Translations under genes and position numbers: made by a program | Origin: Agelaius tricolor | Lineage: Eukaryota; Chordata; Aves; Passeriformes; Icteridae | NCBI GenBank assembly: GCA_023055355.1 | Contig: JALJCS010000028.1 | Coordinates: 9,126,418 to 9,190,417 of the forward strand | Reading direction: 5' to 3' | DNA length: 64,000 nucleotides | Notes under the pieces: generated by a model | Seen by the model: the letters and a program-made list of their open reading frames with translations, nothing else | Database searches by the model: none | What the model was told of the DNA's origin: nothing | Part shown: positions 45,700 to 57,214 of the stretch, piece by piece | Layout of the letters: every line of letters starts with the position of its first letter | Numbering within the stretch: position 1 is the first letter of the stretch

Positions 45700-47107
45700 G
45701 GGAAGGGGCTGGAATTTGGTTATAATTTGATTTTTTTAATGTGTATTTTTATGTTTGTAGCTATAAATCTTGGGTTGTGCTGTTTTTCCAGATTGGTTCT
45801 GAATTATTTTGCTTTATTAAATTTTTAGAATGAATCATTTTAGCAAAGCAGATTTAAACAGGATGAATTCAGCATAAACTTAAAATCCCACTCAGAACAC
45901 CTGAAAATTATCTGAATTAACTCTGAAAACCAGGCTTTGTCTGGGGGGTTTTATAGTCAAAATTCGATTAAAAAAATCTGTTTGATAAATTCTTTAAGCA
46001 TTCATTTTGGGTAATTATTGCCCTTTTCCCACATTTCCTCATGAGCAAGGACTAGATTCTTTGAGCATTCATTTTAGGTCATTACATTTTTTTTATTCCA
46101 CATTTCCTCATGGCTAAAGACTCAAAGCTTTAATTTCGTTAAATTGAATCAAATTAATTTCATTAATTCCATCACAGAACCTCTCCCAACAACCCTTTAG
46201 CTGCTTCTCCTCTCCTCAATTTCAACCTCTACCCCGTATTTTTATTTATTTATTTTAATTTTAATTTTATTTCTTTTATTTGGAGCAAAGGTTGTCCCAA
46301 AGTTTGGACTCAGTAAACTCCTTTTAATGACATAATGAGCAGGGTGATTCACGGGCTGCTGTCACCTTGGCAATTCTCACCTTGTCATCTTCAGGACACG
46401 GAAATGTCCCCGTGTCACTCTGCTGCCCCAAACTGCCACCAGAGCCACTTTTCCATGCTCAGAAATGCTGGAATTGCCCCTGGAATAGCACAGGAGATGT
46501 TTTAATTACTGGGAGAAATGATAATAAAAATATCTGGATTTTTAGTTGTATTTATGCCGCTCTTGTGAGTGGTTTTCAATTTCTTCTCCATTTCTTTTCA
46601 CTGCTGTAAAATACAAATACCTAAATTCCTATTTATGTGGCAAAATCACTGCTAATAATGTTAAGTAATATAAATAATATCATATTATTTAATTAATATT
46701 TTGGTGGTCTTGAAGAAACACCCTGAGGGCGTTTTAATTTTATTTCCAGTGGTTTCTACAATTTTTGAATTAAATTCTTTCTCCACACCCTAATTTAGCT
46801 CATCCCCTCTGTGCTTCCAGCTGAGTTTTTTCTCCATTTCCAGCCCAAAATACCTGCCTGCACCTCCTGCATTTCATCTTGGAGCAGAGGTCAGAGAGAA
46901 ATTCATCCTTTTTATTCTGCAGAATGAGATCCTACAGCAAAAATTAAAACCAGCTTCTAATTTTCTAATTCAACCAGCTGAAAGTTGAATTTTTCCCTAA
47001 TTCTTTGCCATAAAGATGAAGCCATAGTGGTTTTGAGCCAGTCTTGTTTTAGCCCATAAAACAAGAATAAAGAAGAAGTAATAATAAAATAAATATTAGA
47101 TATAATA

Positions 47108-47109
<2 letters not shown>
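45700..47109. other. AT-rich sequence, one ~85-bp duplication, otherwise nothing recognised
   Basis: 'gcattcattttgggtaatta' and 'cccacatttcctcatg' repeat once about 85 bp apart (45,990-46,120). The rest has no recognised feature. Confidence 0.45.

Positions 47110-47160
<51 letters not shown>
47110..47160. repeat. (TA)n microsatellite
   Basis: About 24 uninterrupted TA dinucleotides. Confidence 0.95.
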
Positions 47161-47161
<1 letters not shown>

Positions 47162-47514
47162 CATATCTGTAATAACATAATAAATAATAACGTTTAAACC
47201 AGAATATTCCACTAGAATTATTCCCCTCATCATGAATTACAAATCTGTGTGGACCCACAATGAATTGATAATTCAGGATCAAACTCTGCTCCTCAGAGTT
47301 CTTGGAAAGAAGGAAATTCAGGAAATTCCTCACCTTTTTTGGCCTCAAACTTCCCAAATCCACCTTGGCAAGGAAATCCTCTGGAAATGTGGGAAAGCTC
47401 CTCAGAATTCCGCGGCAGCAGCAGAATTTGGGTTCTTTGCTCCTTCCAGGATCCAGATCCTGGGGGATCTCCCTGGATTCAGATTCTCTGCAATTTCATT
47501 GTCAGGTTTTCCTA

Positions 47515-47815
47515 ATTACAAACTCGTTTGGGGCCTGCTTGGAAAAGGTTTCTTTGGAAGAGGAAACTTTGGGAAAAAACTTATTTGGAAAAGGACTCTT
47601 GGAGAAAGCTGTTTTGGAAAAGGCTTCTTTGGAAAAGCCACTTTGGAAAAGGCCTGTTTGGAAAAGCCACTTTGGAAAAGCCACTTTGGAAAAGCCCGTT
47701 TGGGAGAAACCTGTTTGGAAAAGGTTTCTTTGGAAAAATCCTCTTTGGAAAACGCCCCTTTGGGAAGGACCTCCTTGGACAAAGCCTGTTTGAAAAAGCC
47801 TTTTTGGAAGAGCCT
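47515..47815. repeat. 15-bp-based minisatellite just upstream of SCNN1D coding exon 1
   Basis: 'tttggaaaagcc.ctttgg' units, 15 or 24 bp, about 17 copies, ending about 40 bases before the acceptor at 47855-47856. Because 15 and 24 divide by three, two frames stay open on each strand. No gene is implied. Confidence 0.85.
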
Positions 47816-47871
47816 TTCCCTCGGATTAATGACTTTCCATTGTTTTCCATGCCTAGAAAGCCGTTTGGAGG

Positions 47872-50800
47872 ATGGAACCGGAGCTCCCAGGAGCAGCAGC
47901 AGCAGGAGAAGCAGCCGAGGAGGGGCTGATCGAGTTCTACGGCTCCTTCAAGGAGATGTTTGAGTTCTTCTGCAAGAACACCACGATCCACGGCACCATC
48001 CGCCTGGTGTGCTCGGGCAGGAACCGCATGAAGACGGCGTTCTGGACGCTGCTGCTGCTGGCCAGCCTGGCCATGCTCTACTGGCAGTTCGCCCTCATGC
48101 TCAGCCAGTTCTGGGCCTACCCTGTGGTGCTCACCATGTCCATGGACTCCGAGCCCAAAATGTTCCCGGCCGTCACCATCTGCAACCTGGATCCCTCCAG
48201 GTGAGCTGAGCTTTGGCAATGCTCTGGGATGTGTCCCTAAAGGCCTGGGAATGGTCTGGGATGCGTCCCTAAAGGTTTGGAATAGTCTGGGATGTGTCCC
48301 TGAAGGCTTGGGAATGGTCTGGGATGTGTCCTAAAGGTTTGGAAGGGTCTGGGATGTGTCCCTAAAGGTTTGGGAATGGTCTGGGATGTGTCCTAAAGGC
48401 TTGGGAAGGGTCTGGGATGTGTCCCTAAAGGTTTGGAATGGTCTGGGATGTGTCCCTAAAGGCTTGGGAATGGTCTGGGATGTGTCCCTAAAGGTTTGGA
48501 AGGGTCTGGGATGTGTCCCTAAAGGTTTGGAATGGTCTGGGATGTGTCTCTAAAGGCTTGGGAAGGGTCTGGGATGTGTCCCTAAAGGCTTGGGAAGGGT
48601 CTGGGATGTGTCCCTAAAGGCTTGGAAGGGTCTGGGATGTGTCCCTAAAGGTTTGGAAGGGTCAAGAACCCCTTGGATGCATCCCACAGCCATCCCCATC
48701 TGCCATCCCAGCACACCTGGATGCTCCCAAAGGTTTGGGAAGGGTCAGGGATTCCTCCCCCAGGAGGGACATATAACATTATTATTACTAATAAATATCA
48801 TTAATAATTTAAATATTAAATCAATATTATTAATAAAGATTATTAATAAATTAAATACTAAATAAAGCTATTAGATTTAGGTGTGCTGAGCAGCAGAATT
48901 TCTGGATACTCTCCCACAGATCCCAAGGAATAACCTTTCCATGGAGCTTGTGAGATCAGAAATGTGGCATTTTTCCCAAAATGTGGAATTTTCTCCCAAT
49001 CCCTGCAGGTTTGAGCTGGTCAATGAGAGATCAGAAATGCAGAATTTTTCTCAAAATGTGGATTTTTTCCCCAATCCCTGCAGGTTCGAGCTGGTCAGCG
49101 AGCAGCTGGAGCAGCTGGAGCGCATGGCCGAGGAGTCGCTGACCTTCCTGTACGGCCCCAAGGCCGCGGCCAGGCTGTCCCAGCTGAGGGACAGGAACAG
49201 GGACAGGGACAAGGACGGCACCATCCGCGTCCAGGCCTGGGCCAACCTCAGCAGCGCCGGCTTCAGGCTCAGCCACAACTTCTCCCTGGTCAGGATGTGG
49301 GACCCCAGGGCCGGCAAAGAACATTCCAGAGTGGGATTCCGGCTGGTGAGCGGCACAGAGGGGGATCGGGGCACGGGGGGATGTGGGGGCACCTCTGGCG
49401 TGGGTACGCCCCAGAGAAACTGGGGATTCACCCCAAAATACCTGCATGGGATTTACACCAAAATGCCTGGATGGGGATGGGGATTCACCCCAAAATACCT
49501 GCATGGGATTCACACAAAAATAATCTATTACTATTAGGGAATAATAATAATTCCCATATAATATAATAATATAGATATAAGTTATATATAATATATTAAA
49601 ATTATATATGATAATATATTTCATATGCATAATGCATAAATATATTAATATGTATTATAATATAATAAATATAATAGAGATAATATATATGATGTGATAT
49701 AATATAATATAATATGTTACTATAATATAATAATAATTCCCATAATAGTAATAGGTTATGGTAATAAGCTATTGCTATTATGGGTATAATAATGGTTCCC
49801 ATATAATGATATATATAATCTAACAGAACAATTATTATCATACACCACTAACAATAAATCCCCCAATAACAACAGATGGTCTCCCCCTTTCCCTGTGTCC
49901 CAGTGCAACTCCACAGGTGGGAATTGCTTCTACACCTCGCACCCGTCGGGCATGGACGCGCTGCTGGAGTGGTTCCGCTTCCACTACATGAACGTCATGG
50001 CGCAGCTGCCGCCGGGGCCGCCACAGCACCAGCAGCACTTCCAGGACCTGGTCTACTCCTGCCAGTACGATGGGGAGCCCTGCAGGCCCAGGTGGGACAC
50101 ACGGCCCCGGGTGGCACCAGGGGAGTGCAGGTTCTTATGGAAAGGGGGATGAAGCTCTGGAATGGCTGCCCGGGAGGTGCTGGAGTCCCCATCCCTGGGG
50201 GTGTTGAACAAAGCCTGGGTGTGGCTCTGGGTGCCAGGGCTGAGTTGAGCTGTTGGGGCTGGGTTGGGCTCAATGATCTTGAAGGTCTCTTCCAGCCTGG
50301 GGATTCTGAGAATTCTCTGAATTTGGGGTTTCCAGGGCATGCACAGCTCCTTGCCCCTGTCCCAAACACACCCAGCTTGGAATTAAGGTGGTATCACACT
50401 TAAAACCCCATTAAATCTCTCTTGATTTTCCAGTAAAACTCCATCAAATCTCTCTTGATTTTCCAGTGATTCCCATTTTCCCAACACACCCAGCTTTGAA
50501 TTAAGGTAAAAAATCAATTAATTAAACCCCATCAAATCTCTGATTTTCCAGTGATCACGTTCACTTCCACCACCCAGTTTTTGGGAGCTGCTACACTTTT
50601 AACAGCAAGGGGACAGATCCTTTCTGGGCAGCCACAAAACCAGGAATTCCTTATGGTGAGTGATCTGCAAAATGGGGGAAAAGAGCTAAAATTAAGAGAA
50701 TTCATTAAATTTGTCCTCAGTGCAGGATTTAGTGATAAATTTTGGCATCTCTTGTGCCACGACAATATTATTATTTTAAGCCCCAGCAGCATCTGGGCTT

Positions 50801-52729
50801 AAAAAAGCAGAATTTATGAGGGTTTGCAATAGGTGCCATTATCACCAGGGCTCTGAGGATTAAAAATGGCTCTTGAGGGATCCCAGAGCCCAAATCTGGG
50901 ACCCAAACCCAAACAGGAGGGATTTGCCCAGTGCTGGTGCCCCCGGCTGTCCCCAGCCCCCCTGTGTGTGTCCCCAGGGCTGTCCCTGATCCTGCGGGCC
51001 GAGCAGAAGGAGCACCTCCCGCTGCTGTCCACGGTGGCCGGCGTGAAGGTGATGATCCACAGCCACAACCAGACCCCGTTCCTGGAGCACGAGGGCTTCC
51101 ACATCCGCCCGGGCATCGCCACCACCATCGGCATCCGCCAGGTGGGCACGGGTGGGACCATCCCAAACCATCCCAAACCAACCCCAAACCATCCAAACCA
51201 TCCCAAACCAACCTTCCATCGGCATCCGCCAGGTGGGCACGGGGTGGGACCATCCAGAACCATCCCAAACCAACCCAAACCATCCCAAATCATCCAAACC
51301 ATCCTAAACCAACCCCAAACCATCCAAACCATCCAAACCATCCCAAACCAACCTTCCATCGGCATCCGCCAGGTGGGCACGGGGTGGAGCCATCCCAAAC
51401 CATCCCAAACCATCCCAAACCATCCCCAACCATCCCAAACCAACCGAAACCATCCAAACCATCCAAACCATCCCAAACCAACCTTCCATCGGCATCCGCC
51501 AGGTGGGCACGGGGTGGGACCATCCAGAACCATCCCAAACCATCCCCAACCAACCCAAACCATCCCCAACCATCCCAAATCATCCAAACCATCCCCAACC
51601 AACCCAAACCATCCCAAACCAACCCCAACCATCCCCAACCAACCCCAACCATCCCAAACGAACCTTCCATCGGCATCCGTCAGCTGGGCACGGGGTGGGA
51701 CCATCCCCAACCATCCCAAACCAACCCCAACCATCCCCAACCAACCCAAACCATCCTTCCATCGGCATCCGCCAGGTGGGCACGAGGTGGAACCAAACCC
51801 AGCCATCCCAAACATGGATGGTTTTGGTATCTGCCAGGTGGGCACTAATTAATGAACCCTGCTAATTAATCACCCTTTGTGTCCCCACAGGACCAGGTGA
51901 ATCGCCTGGGGGGCAACTACGGCAGGTGCACCACGGACGGGGCCGACGTGGCCGTGGAGCTGCTCTACAACAACTCCTACACCCTGCAGGTACCGAGCCT
52001 GGCTTAGTTAAACCCAGCTTAGCCAGGCTCTACAACAACTCCTACACCCTGCAGGTACTGAGCCTGGCTTAGTTAAACCCGGCTTAGCCAGGCTCTACAA
52101 TAACTCCTACACCCTGCAGGTACTGAGCCTACCTTAGCTAAACCCAGTTTTGCCAGGCTGCAGCTGCTCTACAACAACACCGATTTTTTTTTGCCCTTTT
52201 CTCTTAAAAGCTCCGTCCTACAGATTCCAATTTTTTTTGCCCTTTTCTCCCACCAGTTCCACGCTAGAAATGTGGGATTTTTTTGGTTTATCCCAATGCT
52301 TTCCCTGTTTCCAGGCCTGCCTGCACTCGTGTTTCCAGCGGGCCATGGTGCAGCGCTGTGGCTGTGGATATTTCTATTACCCGCTGCCCGCCGGGGCGCG
52401 CTACTGCGACTACAGCCGCCAGCCCGCCTGGGGTAAGGAGCAGAGACAAATTAAAATAAAAAATATAAAATATAAAATAATAATAATAAATCATCTCTGG
52501 GGTTACCTGGGAATAGCGACTGCAGCCGCCAGCCCGCCTGGGGTAAGAGAGCCTGGGAGGGAATAAATAAAACTAAAACTAAAAATATATGAATAATCGA
52601 AATGTATTAATATTGAAATAAAAACATGAATACATGAATAATAATAATAAAAAAAATAAATGCCTGGGATTCACTGGGAATAGCAACTACAGCCACCAGC
52701 CCACCTGGGGTAAGTGAGCCTGGAAATGA

Positions 52730-52775
<46 letters not shown>

Positions 52776-55162
52776 GAATTCACTGGATCCTAGGAAATAA
52801 TCACTGGGATTTCCTGAATACTTGGGAAAAAACCCCTGGAAATTCCTGAGTCCCTGGGGAATCCCTGGAATCCAAGAATTCCCTGGGTTTCAAGGATCCT
52901 GGATCCATGGGGTGGGAATTACCTTTAAGGTCCCTTCCAGCCCAAAATTCAGGGATTTCAGGATTCAATTCTGATTATTTTCCTTTGGGATCATTCCAAA
53001 GGGAGTGGGGATTCCTGGGAATTCCCAGCCCTGTTCCTCCCATCCCATTTTCCAGGGCACTGTTTTTACCAGCTCTACTCCCGGCTCCGGAATCACCGCC
53101 TGGATTGTTTCCAGCACTGCCCTAAACCCTGCAGGTGAGCCCCAGAAATCTCAATTTAAATTTCAAGTCAATGCTCCCATCGTTGTAAAATTTAATTTAA
53201 ATTAAAATTAAATTTACTCAAAATTTAATGTAATCTAAATGAAATTTAATCTAAATGTAATGGAAATTAAAATTAAATTTAAATTTAATGTTCCTATATT
53301 TTTCTCTTTTAAATTTAATGATTGAGATTTATTCTATTTAATCAACATTTAATTTAATACATTTATTTATATTATTTATATTTATTATATTTAATTATTC
53401 AGGGTTTATTTTGTGACCTGAATTGGGAAGCTTTTCCCAAAGTTCTGAAGAGCTGCCCTGGGAATTTTCTGGATTTCTGGGAATTCTCCCTGGGCAGCTC
53501 CTGGTGCTCAGAATTCCTGGGTTTTTTTTCCTCCCCAGGGAATCCCTGTACAAGGTCTCAGCTGGCACAGCCAAGTGGCCCTCGGCAAAATCCCAGGTAC
53601 TGCAAAAATTCCCATAATGAATATTCCAATAACAAATATTCCAATAATGAATCTCCCAGTGACAAACATTCCAATGCCAATATTCCAGTATCAAATATCC
53701 CATTGATAATAATTCATTGGAAACATTCCAATAACAAATATTCCAATGTCAACGTTCCCATGGCAGGACTGGGTGCGCCAGGCTCTGCGGCACCAGAATG
53801 GCTACAACTCCAGCAGCAGCAGGTAAATCCTGGGATCATCCCAATCCATGGGATATTCCCAATCCGTGGGGTCTGGGATGGGGCAGGGAGGGCAGCAGGT
53901 AAATCCTGGGATCATCCCAGTCCATGGGATATTCCCAATCCATGGGGTCTGGGATGGGGAGGGGAGGGCAATGGGAAAACCTGCACGATCATCCCAAAAA
54001 ACCACCAAGGAACCCTAAAAAAACTCCCAATAAATGTCAAAGAAGTTCCCAATAAAGCCCAAAAAACTCCCAATAAATTCCCAGTAAATCTCCAATAAGT
54101 CCCCAAAAAATGTGCCCCAGTCCCAGCCAGGAATGCCCTGGAGCCAACTGGGAATGTCCCCAGTGCCCACTGGGAATGTCCCCCCAGTCCCAACTGGGAA
54201 TGTCCCCAGTGCCCATTGGGAATGTCCCCAGTGCCCATTGGGAATGCCCTGGAGCCAACTGGGAATGTCCCCAGTCCCCCTGGCAATGCCCGCGGTGCCA
54301 GCCATGCCGTGCCGTGCCAGCCGTGCCGTGCCAGCCATGCCGTGCCAGCCGTGCTGTGCCAGCCGTGCCAGCTGTGCCGTGCCGTGCCAGCTGTGCTGTG
54401 CCAGCCGTGCCGTGCCATGCTGTGTTGTCCCTGCAGGAGGGACATTGCCAAGGTCACCATCTTCTACCGCCAGCTCAGCTCCCAGGCCGTGCACGAGGCC
54501 CCGCTGCTCTCAGTAGGTGACAGCTCCTTTTTATTCCCTTCCCATGGAATTCTTGAGAGTTCTAGCAGGGATTCATTCCTAGAATTTAATTATTTACCTT
54601 TATTTTTAGAGTATGTAAAAATATATATGTTCATTTATATGATAATATTAATTATTAACATATTAATTTAGGCTTTATTTTTACATTATACATAAATACA
54701 TTTATTTGTTTATATGACATTAATATAATTTTATTTTTATTTTATATTATATATATATTTATATACTTATTTATTATATATATTAATTAGCTCAATTCCC
54801 AGACTGAGGAATAGGGAGACCATAGAAAAATCAATAGAAAAATCCAAAGAGAGCCCCAGAGCTGTCCCATACCTGATGGTCTCTGGGTTTTCCAGGAGAA
54901 CCTGCTGCTGTCCAGCATGGGCAGCCAGTGGAGCCTCTGGTTCGGCTCCTCCGTGCTCTCGGTGGTGGAGATGCTGGAGCTGCTCCTGGACACCCTGGTC
55001 CTGTCCGGCCTCTTCTGCCTGCAGAGGCTCCGGGCCCGGAGGGGCCCCCGGGGCTCCAGCCCCACCCCAAATCTCAGCCTGGCCCCGGGGAATCGCAGGG
55101 AATTGCGGGAGGGAGCCCAGGACTCGGGACTGGGGCAGGGGCTGGAGCTGGGGCAGCTGTGA
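47872..55162 (+). CDS. SCNN1D: SCNN1D, epithelial sodium channel delta-type subunit, complete, 12 coding exons, 599 aa
   Basis: Pore subunit of an amiloride-sensitive Na channel (ENaC/degenerin) at the plasma membrane. Exons: 47872-48200, 49084-49345, 49904-50091, 50552-50655, 50978-51141, 51891-51989, 52315-52432, 53056-53134, 53539-53596, 53767-53822, 54437-54512, 54896-55162. All splice GT/AG in consistent phase, 600 codons. The start is in 'gaggATGgaacc', with an acceptor 15 bases upstream. Features: the HG gating motif at 40-41 ([12 protein letters not shown]), TM1 ~55-77, a cysteine-rich extracellular domain ([46 protein letters not shown]), TM2 ~520-552 with selectivity-filter region WFGSS (526-530) and [11 protein letters not shown]. 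Exon 11 uses donor TCA|gtaggt. I see no RxxR furin site in the finger region and no PPxY in the short tail, as expected for delta. Sequence is alpha-like in places; synteny decides for delta. Confidence 0.93.
48205..48760. repeat. ~38-bp minisatellite in SCNN1D intron 1
   Basis: 'ggtctgggatgtgtccctaa' plus 'aggtttgg' or 'aggcttggg' is repeated about 13 times, starting within 30 bases of the exon 1 donor. AT-rich sequence follows to 48,880. Confidence 0.9.
48940..49095. repeat. Tandem copy of the SCNN1D exon 2 acceptor
   Basis: 'tcccaatccctgcaggtt' plus 'gagctggtca' occurs at 48,993 and 49,068, 75 bp apart. The upstream site (AG at 49007-49008) would start the exon at 49009 and add exactly 25 codons with no stop. 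Confidence 0.92.
49510..49860. repeat. AT-rich microsatellite in SCNN1D intron 2
   Basis: 'ataataatataatat' and 'tagtaataggttatgg' sequences with homopurine-free TA runs between exons 2 and 3. Confidence 0.8.
50130..50325 (+). mobile_element. CR1 LINE 3' fragment in SCNN1D intron 3
   Basis: 'ggaatggctgcccgggagg', 'gtccccatccctggggg', 'gggctcaatgatcttgaag' and 'gtctcttccagcctggg' are the classic avian CR1 3' end, plus orientation, 5'-truncated. Confidence 0.85.
50405..50556. repeat. Three copies of the SCNN1D exon 4 acceptor region
   Basis: 'ccatcaaatctct..tgattttccagt' occurs at about 50,409, 50,448 and 50,529. Only the last (AG at 50550-50551) precedes the coding exon. The first two are followed by 'aaaact' and 'gattccc'. 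Confidence 0.8.
51117..51850. repeat. Minisatellite containing the SCNN1D exon 5 end and donor, six copies plus a fragment
   Basis: Each long period begins 'catcggcatccgccag|gtgg' (last codons of exon 5 and its GT site) followed by a variable 'aaccatcccaaacc' array. GT sites follow CAG ending at 51141 (real), 51232, 51372 and three more near 51,501, 51,682 and 51,776. The fifth reads 'cgtcagctggg' and has lost the canonical site. A shorter 'tctgccaggtgggcac' lies at 51,829. The exon frame stays open through the whole array. Confidence 0.93.
51962..52165. repeat. 65-bp triplicate of the SCNN1D exon 6 end and donor
   Basis: 'ctctacaacaactcctacac' plus 'cctgcag|gta' appears at the real junction (GT after 51989) and again with GT after 52054 and 52119, then a partial fourth near 52,165. 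Extra copies contain in-frame stops ('cttagttaa'). Confidence 0.92.
52410..52725. repeat. Three copies of the SCNN1D exon 7 end and donor
   Basis: 'cagccgccagcccgcctggg' plus 'gtaag' is found at the real donor (exon end 52432) and again ending at 52542 and 52709. Offsets of 110 and 277 bases are out of frame. Confidence 0.9.
52735..52775. repeat. (AAT)n microsatellite
   Basis: About 14 AAT/ATA triplets in SCNN1D intron 7. Confidence 0.95.
52910..52976 (+). mobile_element. Short CR1-like 3' tail
   Basis: 'tacctttaaggtcccttcca' plus 'gcccaaaattcagggattt' resembles the CR1 terminus. Fragment in SCNN1D intron 7. Confidence 0.5.
53810..53960. repeat. 76-bp tandem pair carrying the SCNN1D exon 10 donor
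   Basis: 'gcagcag|gtaaatcctggg' occurs at the real junction (exon end 53822) and again with the copy's exon end at 53898. Confidence 0.88.
54280..54435. repeat. 9-10 bp GCCGTGCCA minisatellite
   Basis: 'gccgtgccagccatgccgt' array directly before the SCNN1D exon 11 acceptor, preceded at 54,110-54,280 by a 'gggaatgtccccagtgccca' minisatellite. Confidence 0.9.
54580..54790. repeat. AT-rich stretch in SCNN1D intron 11
   Basis: TA/TTTA-rich low-complexity sequence between exons 11 and 12. Confidence 0.75.
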
Positions 55163-55164
55163 GG

Positions 55165-55600
55165 AGGAGCTGGGGGCTGGAATTCCCAAATTCTGGGGGA
55201 AACGTGACAGGGACACCCTGGATCCACAACTGAGCATGGCAATGCTTGGAATTCCCAAATTCTGGGGCATAATGTGCCAGGGATGTCCTGGATCCCCAGC
55301 TGGGAGCTCTGGCAGTGCCTGGAATTCCCAAATTCTGAGGGGAAGGTGACAGTGATATCCTGGATCCACGGCTGAGCCTGGCAATGCTTGGAATTCTCCT
55401 GGAATTCCCTGAATTCTGTGGGGAAAGATCACAGGGATGTCCTGGATCCTCCCCTGGGATCTCCCTGAGGGTGGAAATGTTTGGGATTCACCTGATCCTG
55501 CTGGGAAAGTGCCAGGGATGTCCTGGATCCACAGCTGGGAGCTCCCTGAGCACTCGCAGTGCTTGGAACTCACCTGGACTCTGATTCCAGCTGGAATTCC
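55165..55600. repeat. ~72-bp repeat in SCNN1D 3'UTR
   Basis: 'ttggaattcccaaattctgg', 'cagggatgtcctggatcc' and 'ctgggagctc' recur about six times directly after the stop codon. Confidence 0.85.
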
Positions 55601-55757
55601 CGAAAACTCCTGGAATTCCCAAACTCCACCAGGCCCTGATCCCACCTGGAATTCCCAAAAACCCCCTGGAATTCCCAAACCCCTCTTTCCTTCTGGAATT
55701 CCTGCTGCTTTTGGATTTCCTGGGTAATTCCCACCAACTCTGACTGTTCCAGAGGGA

Positions 55758-55763
55758 AATAAA
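55758..55763 (+). terminator. SCNN1D: SCNN1D polyadenylation signal
   Basis: AATAAA about 600 bases after the stop, followed within 80 bases by a GT-rich stretch ('gtggaatgctgtggtttt') as expected for cleavage. Confidence 0.55.
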
Positions 55764-55859
55764 GAGAAAAAAATCCAGGATTGGGAATTCTTCAGGTCCC
55801 AGAAAAACCCTCTGATTCCTGTGGAATGCTGTGGTTTTATCGCAGATAACAGTGATAAT

Positions 55860-56390
55860 GTTAATTTTTGTTAATATTTGTTAATATTTGTTAATATTTG
55901 TTAATTTATCTGTATATAAATCAGAATAGACAACTTTATTTTTGATGGGGATGTTTGCACAGGAGCATTTTACTCTCTTGAAACCCACAAACTTTGATTT
56001 TTTAAATTATTTTTTAAATAATAAAACGCTCTGAAAACAGATTTTGACTTTTTTTTAAAAAAAACCCGATTTTTGTGTGCCATTCAGTGCCCCACAGCTC
56101 AGCCTGGAGAAGGAAAAGGGGTTAAAAATGCAGATTTTGGTTAATCCAGCAAGAAACCAAGCTGAGAAGGAGGAGGGAAGGAGTTTTTATCCAGATTTTT
56201 ATTAAGAGTGCTTCAAGAGACCAGAGAAAGGAGAGGGGAAAAAAGGCAGAGAGCACAAGAAAGAGCTTTGGAATTGTACAAAGGTGATTACAGAGAGAAA
56301 AATCTGAATTTCCAGAGGTGCAGGGAGGGGAAGGGTTAAAAAATCCGGGTGCAAAGAGGGTGGGGAGGGAGGAGAGCAGGGGTGGGAGTT
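55860..56390. other. Intergenic between SCNN1D and ACAP3 3' ends, nothing recognised
   Basis: Begins with four 'gttaatatttgttaat' copies (55,860-55,905). Otherwise unique sequence. Confidence 0.5.
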
Positions 56391-56394
56391 TAAT

Positions 56395-56840
56395 TTTATT
56401 TACAGCGAGGGCAGAGCCTCAGGCTGGCCAAAAACCTCTGAGATGGTAAAAACCCCTGTGAGACAGCAAAAAAACGTCTGAGGTGGCAGAGAAATGTCTG
56501 AGGTGACCAAAATCCCCTCTGAGCTGTCCAGAAACGCTCTGAGATGGCCAAAAAATGTCTGAGGTGGCCAAAACCCTCTGAGCTGGCAAAAACCCCTCTG
56601 AGATGGCTAAAAAGTGCTTCTGGCCGGGCCAAAAAACTTCTCAGGTAGCCAAAAAATGTCTGAGCTGGCCAAACAACCCCTCTGACATAACCAAATAAGG
56701 CCTCCGGCCTGGTCTAAGGCCTCTGGCCTGGCCTAACCCCTCCGGCCTGGCCCAACCCCTCCGGCCTGGCCCAACCCCTCCGGCCTGGTCTAAGGCCTCA
56801 GGCCTGGCCCAACCCCTCCGGCCTGGCCCAAGGGTCTCTC
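56395..56840. repeat. Two adjacent minisatellites (~23 bp and ~19 bp)
   Basis: 56,395-56,690: 'ctctgagatggcaaaaa' and 'gtctgaggtggccaaa' units. 56,700-56,840: 'cctccggcctggcccaac' units. GC-rich unique sequence follows to 57,180. Confidence 0.85.
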
Positions 56841-57214
56841 CCTGTCCCCTGGTGCCCCCTCTGGGGACAGCAGCGTCCCCACCCAAACCCCTCCGTGCTG
56901 GCACCCAGGTCCCTCCCGGGTCCCCTCCCGGGTCCCCCCCTCTGCCCAGCCCCGTTCCCAGCGGGAATCCCGGGCGCAGCCCAGCCCGGTTTGAGGCGCC
57001 CGTTCCCAAGGGAGCCCCGTTCCCAAGGGAGCCCCGTTCCCGTGGAAATGGGGACACCCCAGCCCTCCTGGACCCTCCAAAAGGACATTTGGTCCCTCAG
57101 CCCCAGGGCCGTCCCCAGGGCTGTCACCGGTGTCACCTCCCGGCCCCCGCTGGCTCCGAGAGGGACACGGAGGCAGGGACAGCAGCGGGAATTGCTGAGG
57201 AACCCCAGAACTCC

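Noticed and set aside
47872..55162. SCNN1A instead of SCNN1D
   Set aside because: Some segments are alpha-like, but the neighbours UBE2J2 and ACAP3 in this order define the SCNN1D locus, and the furin and PY motifs of alpha are missing.
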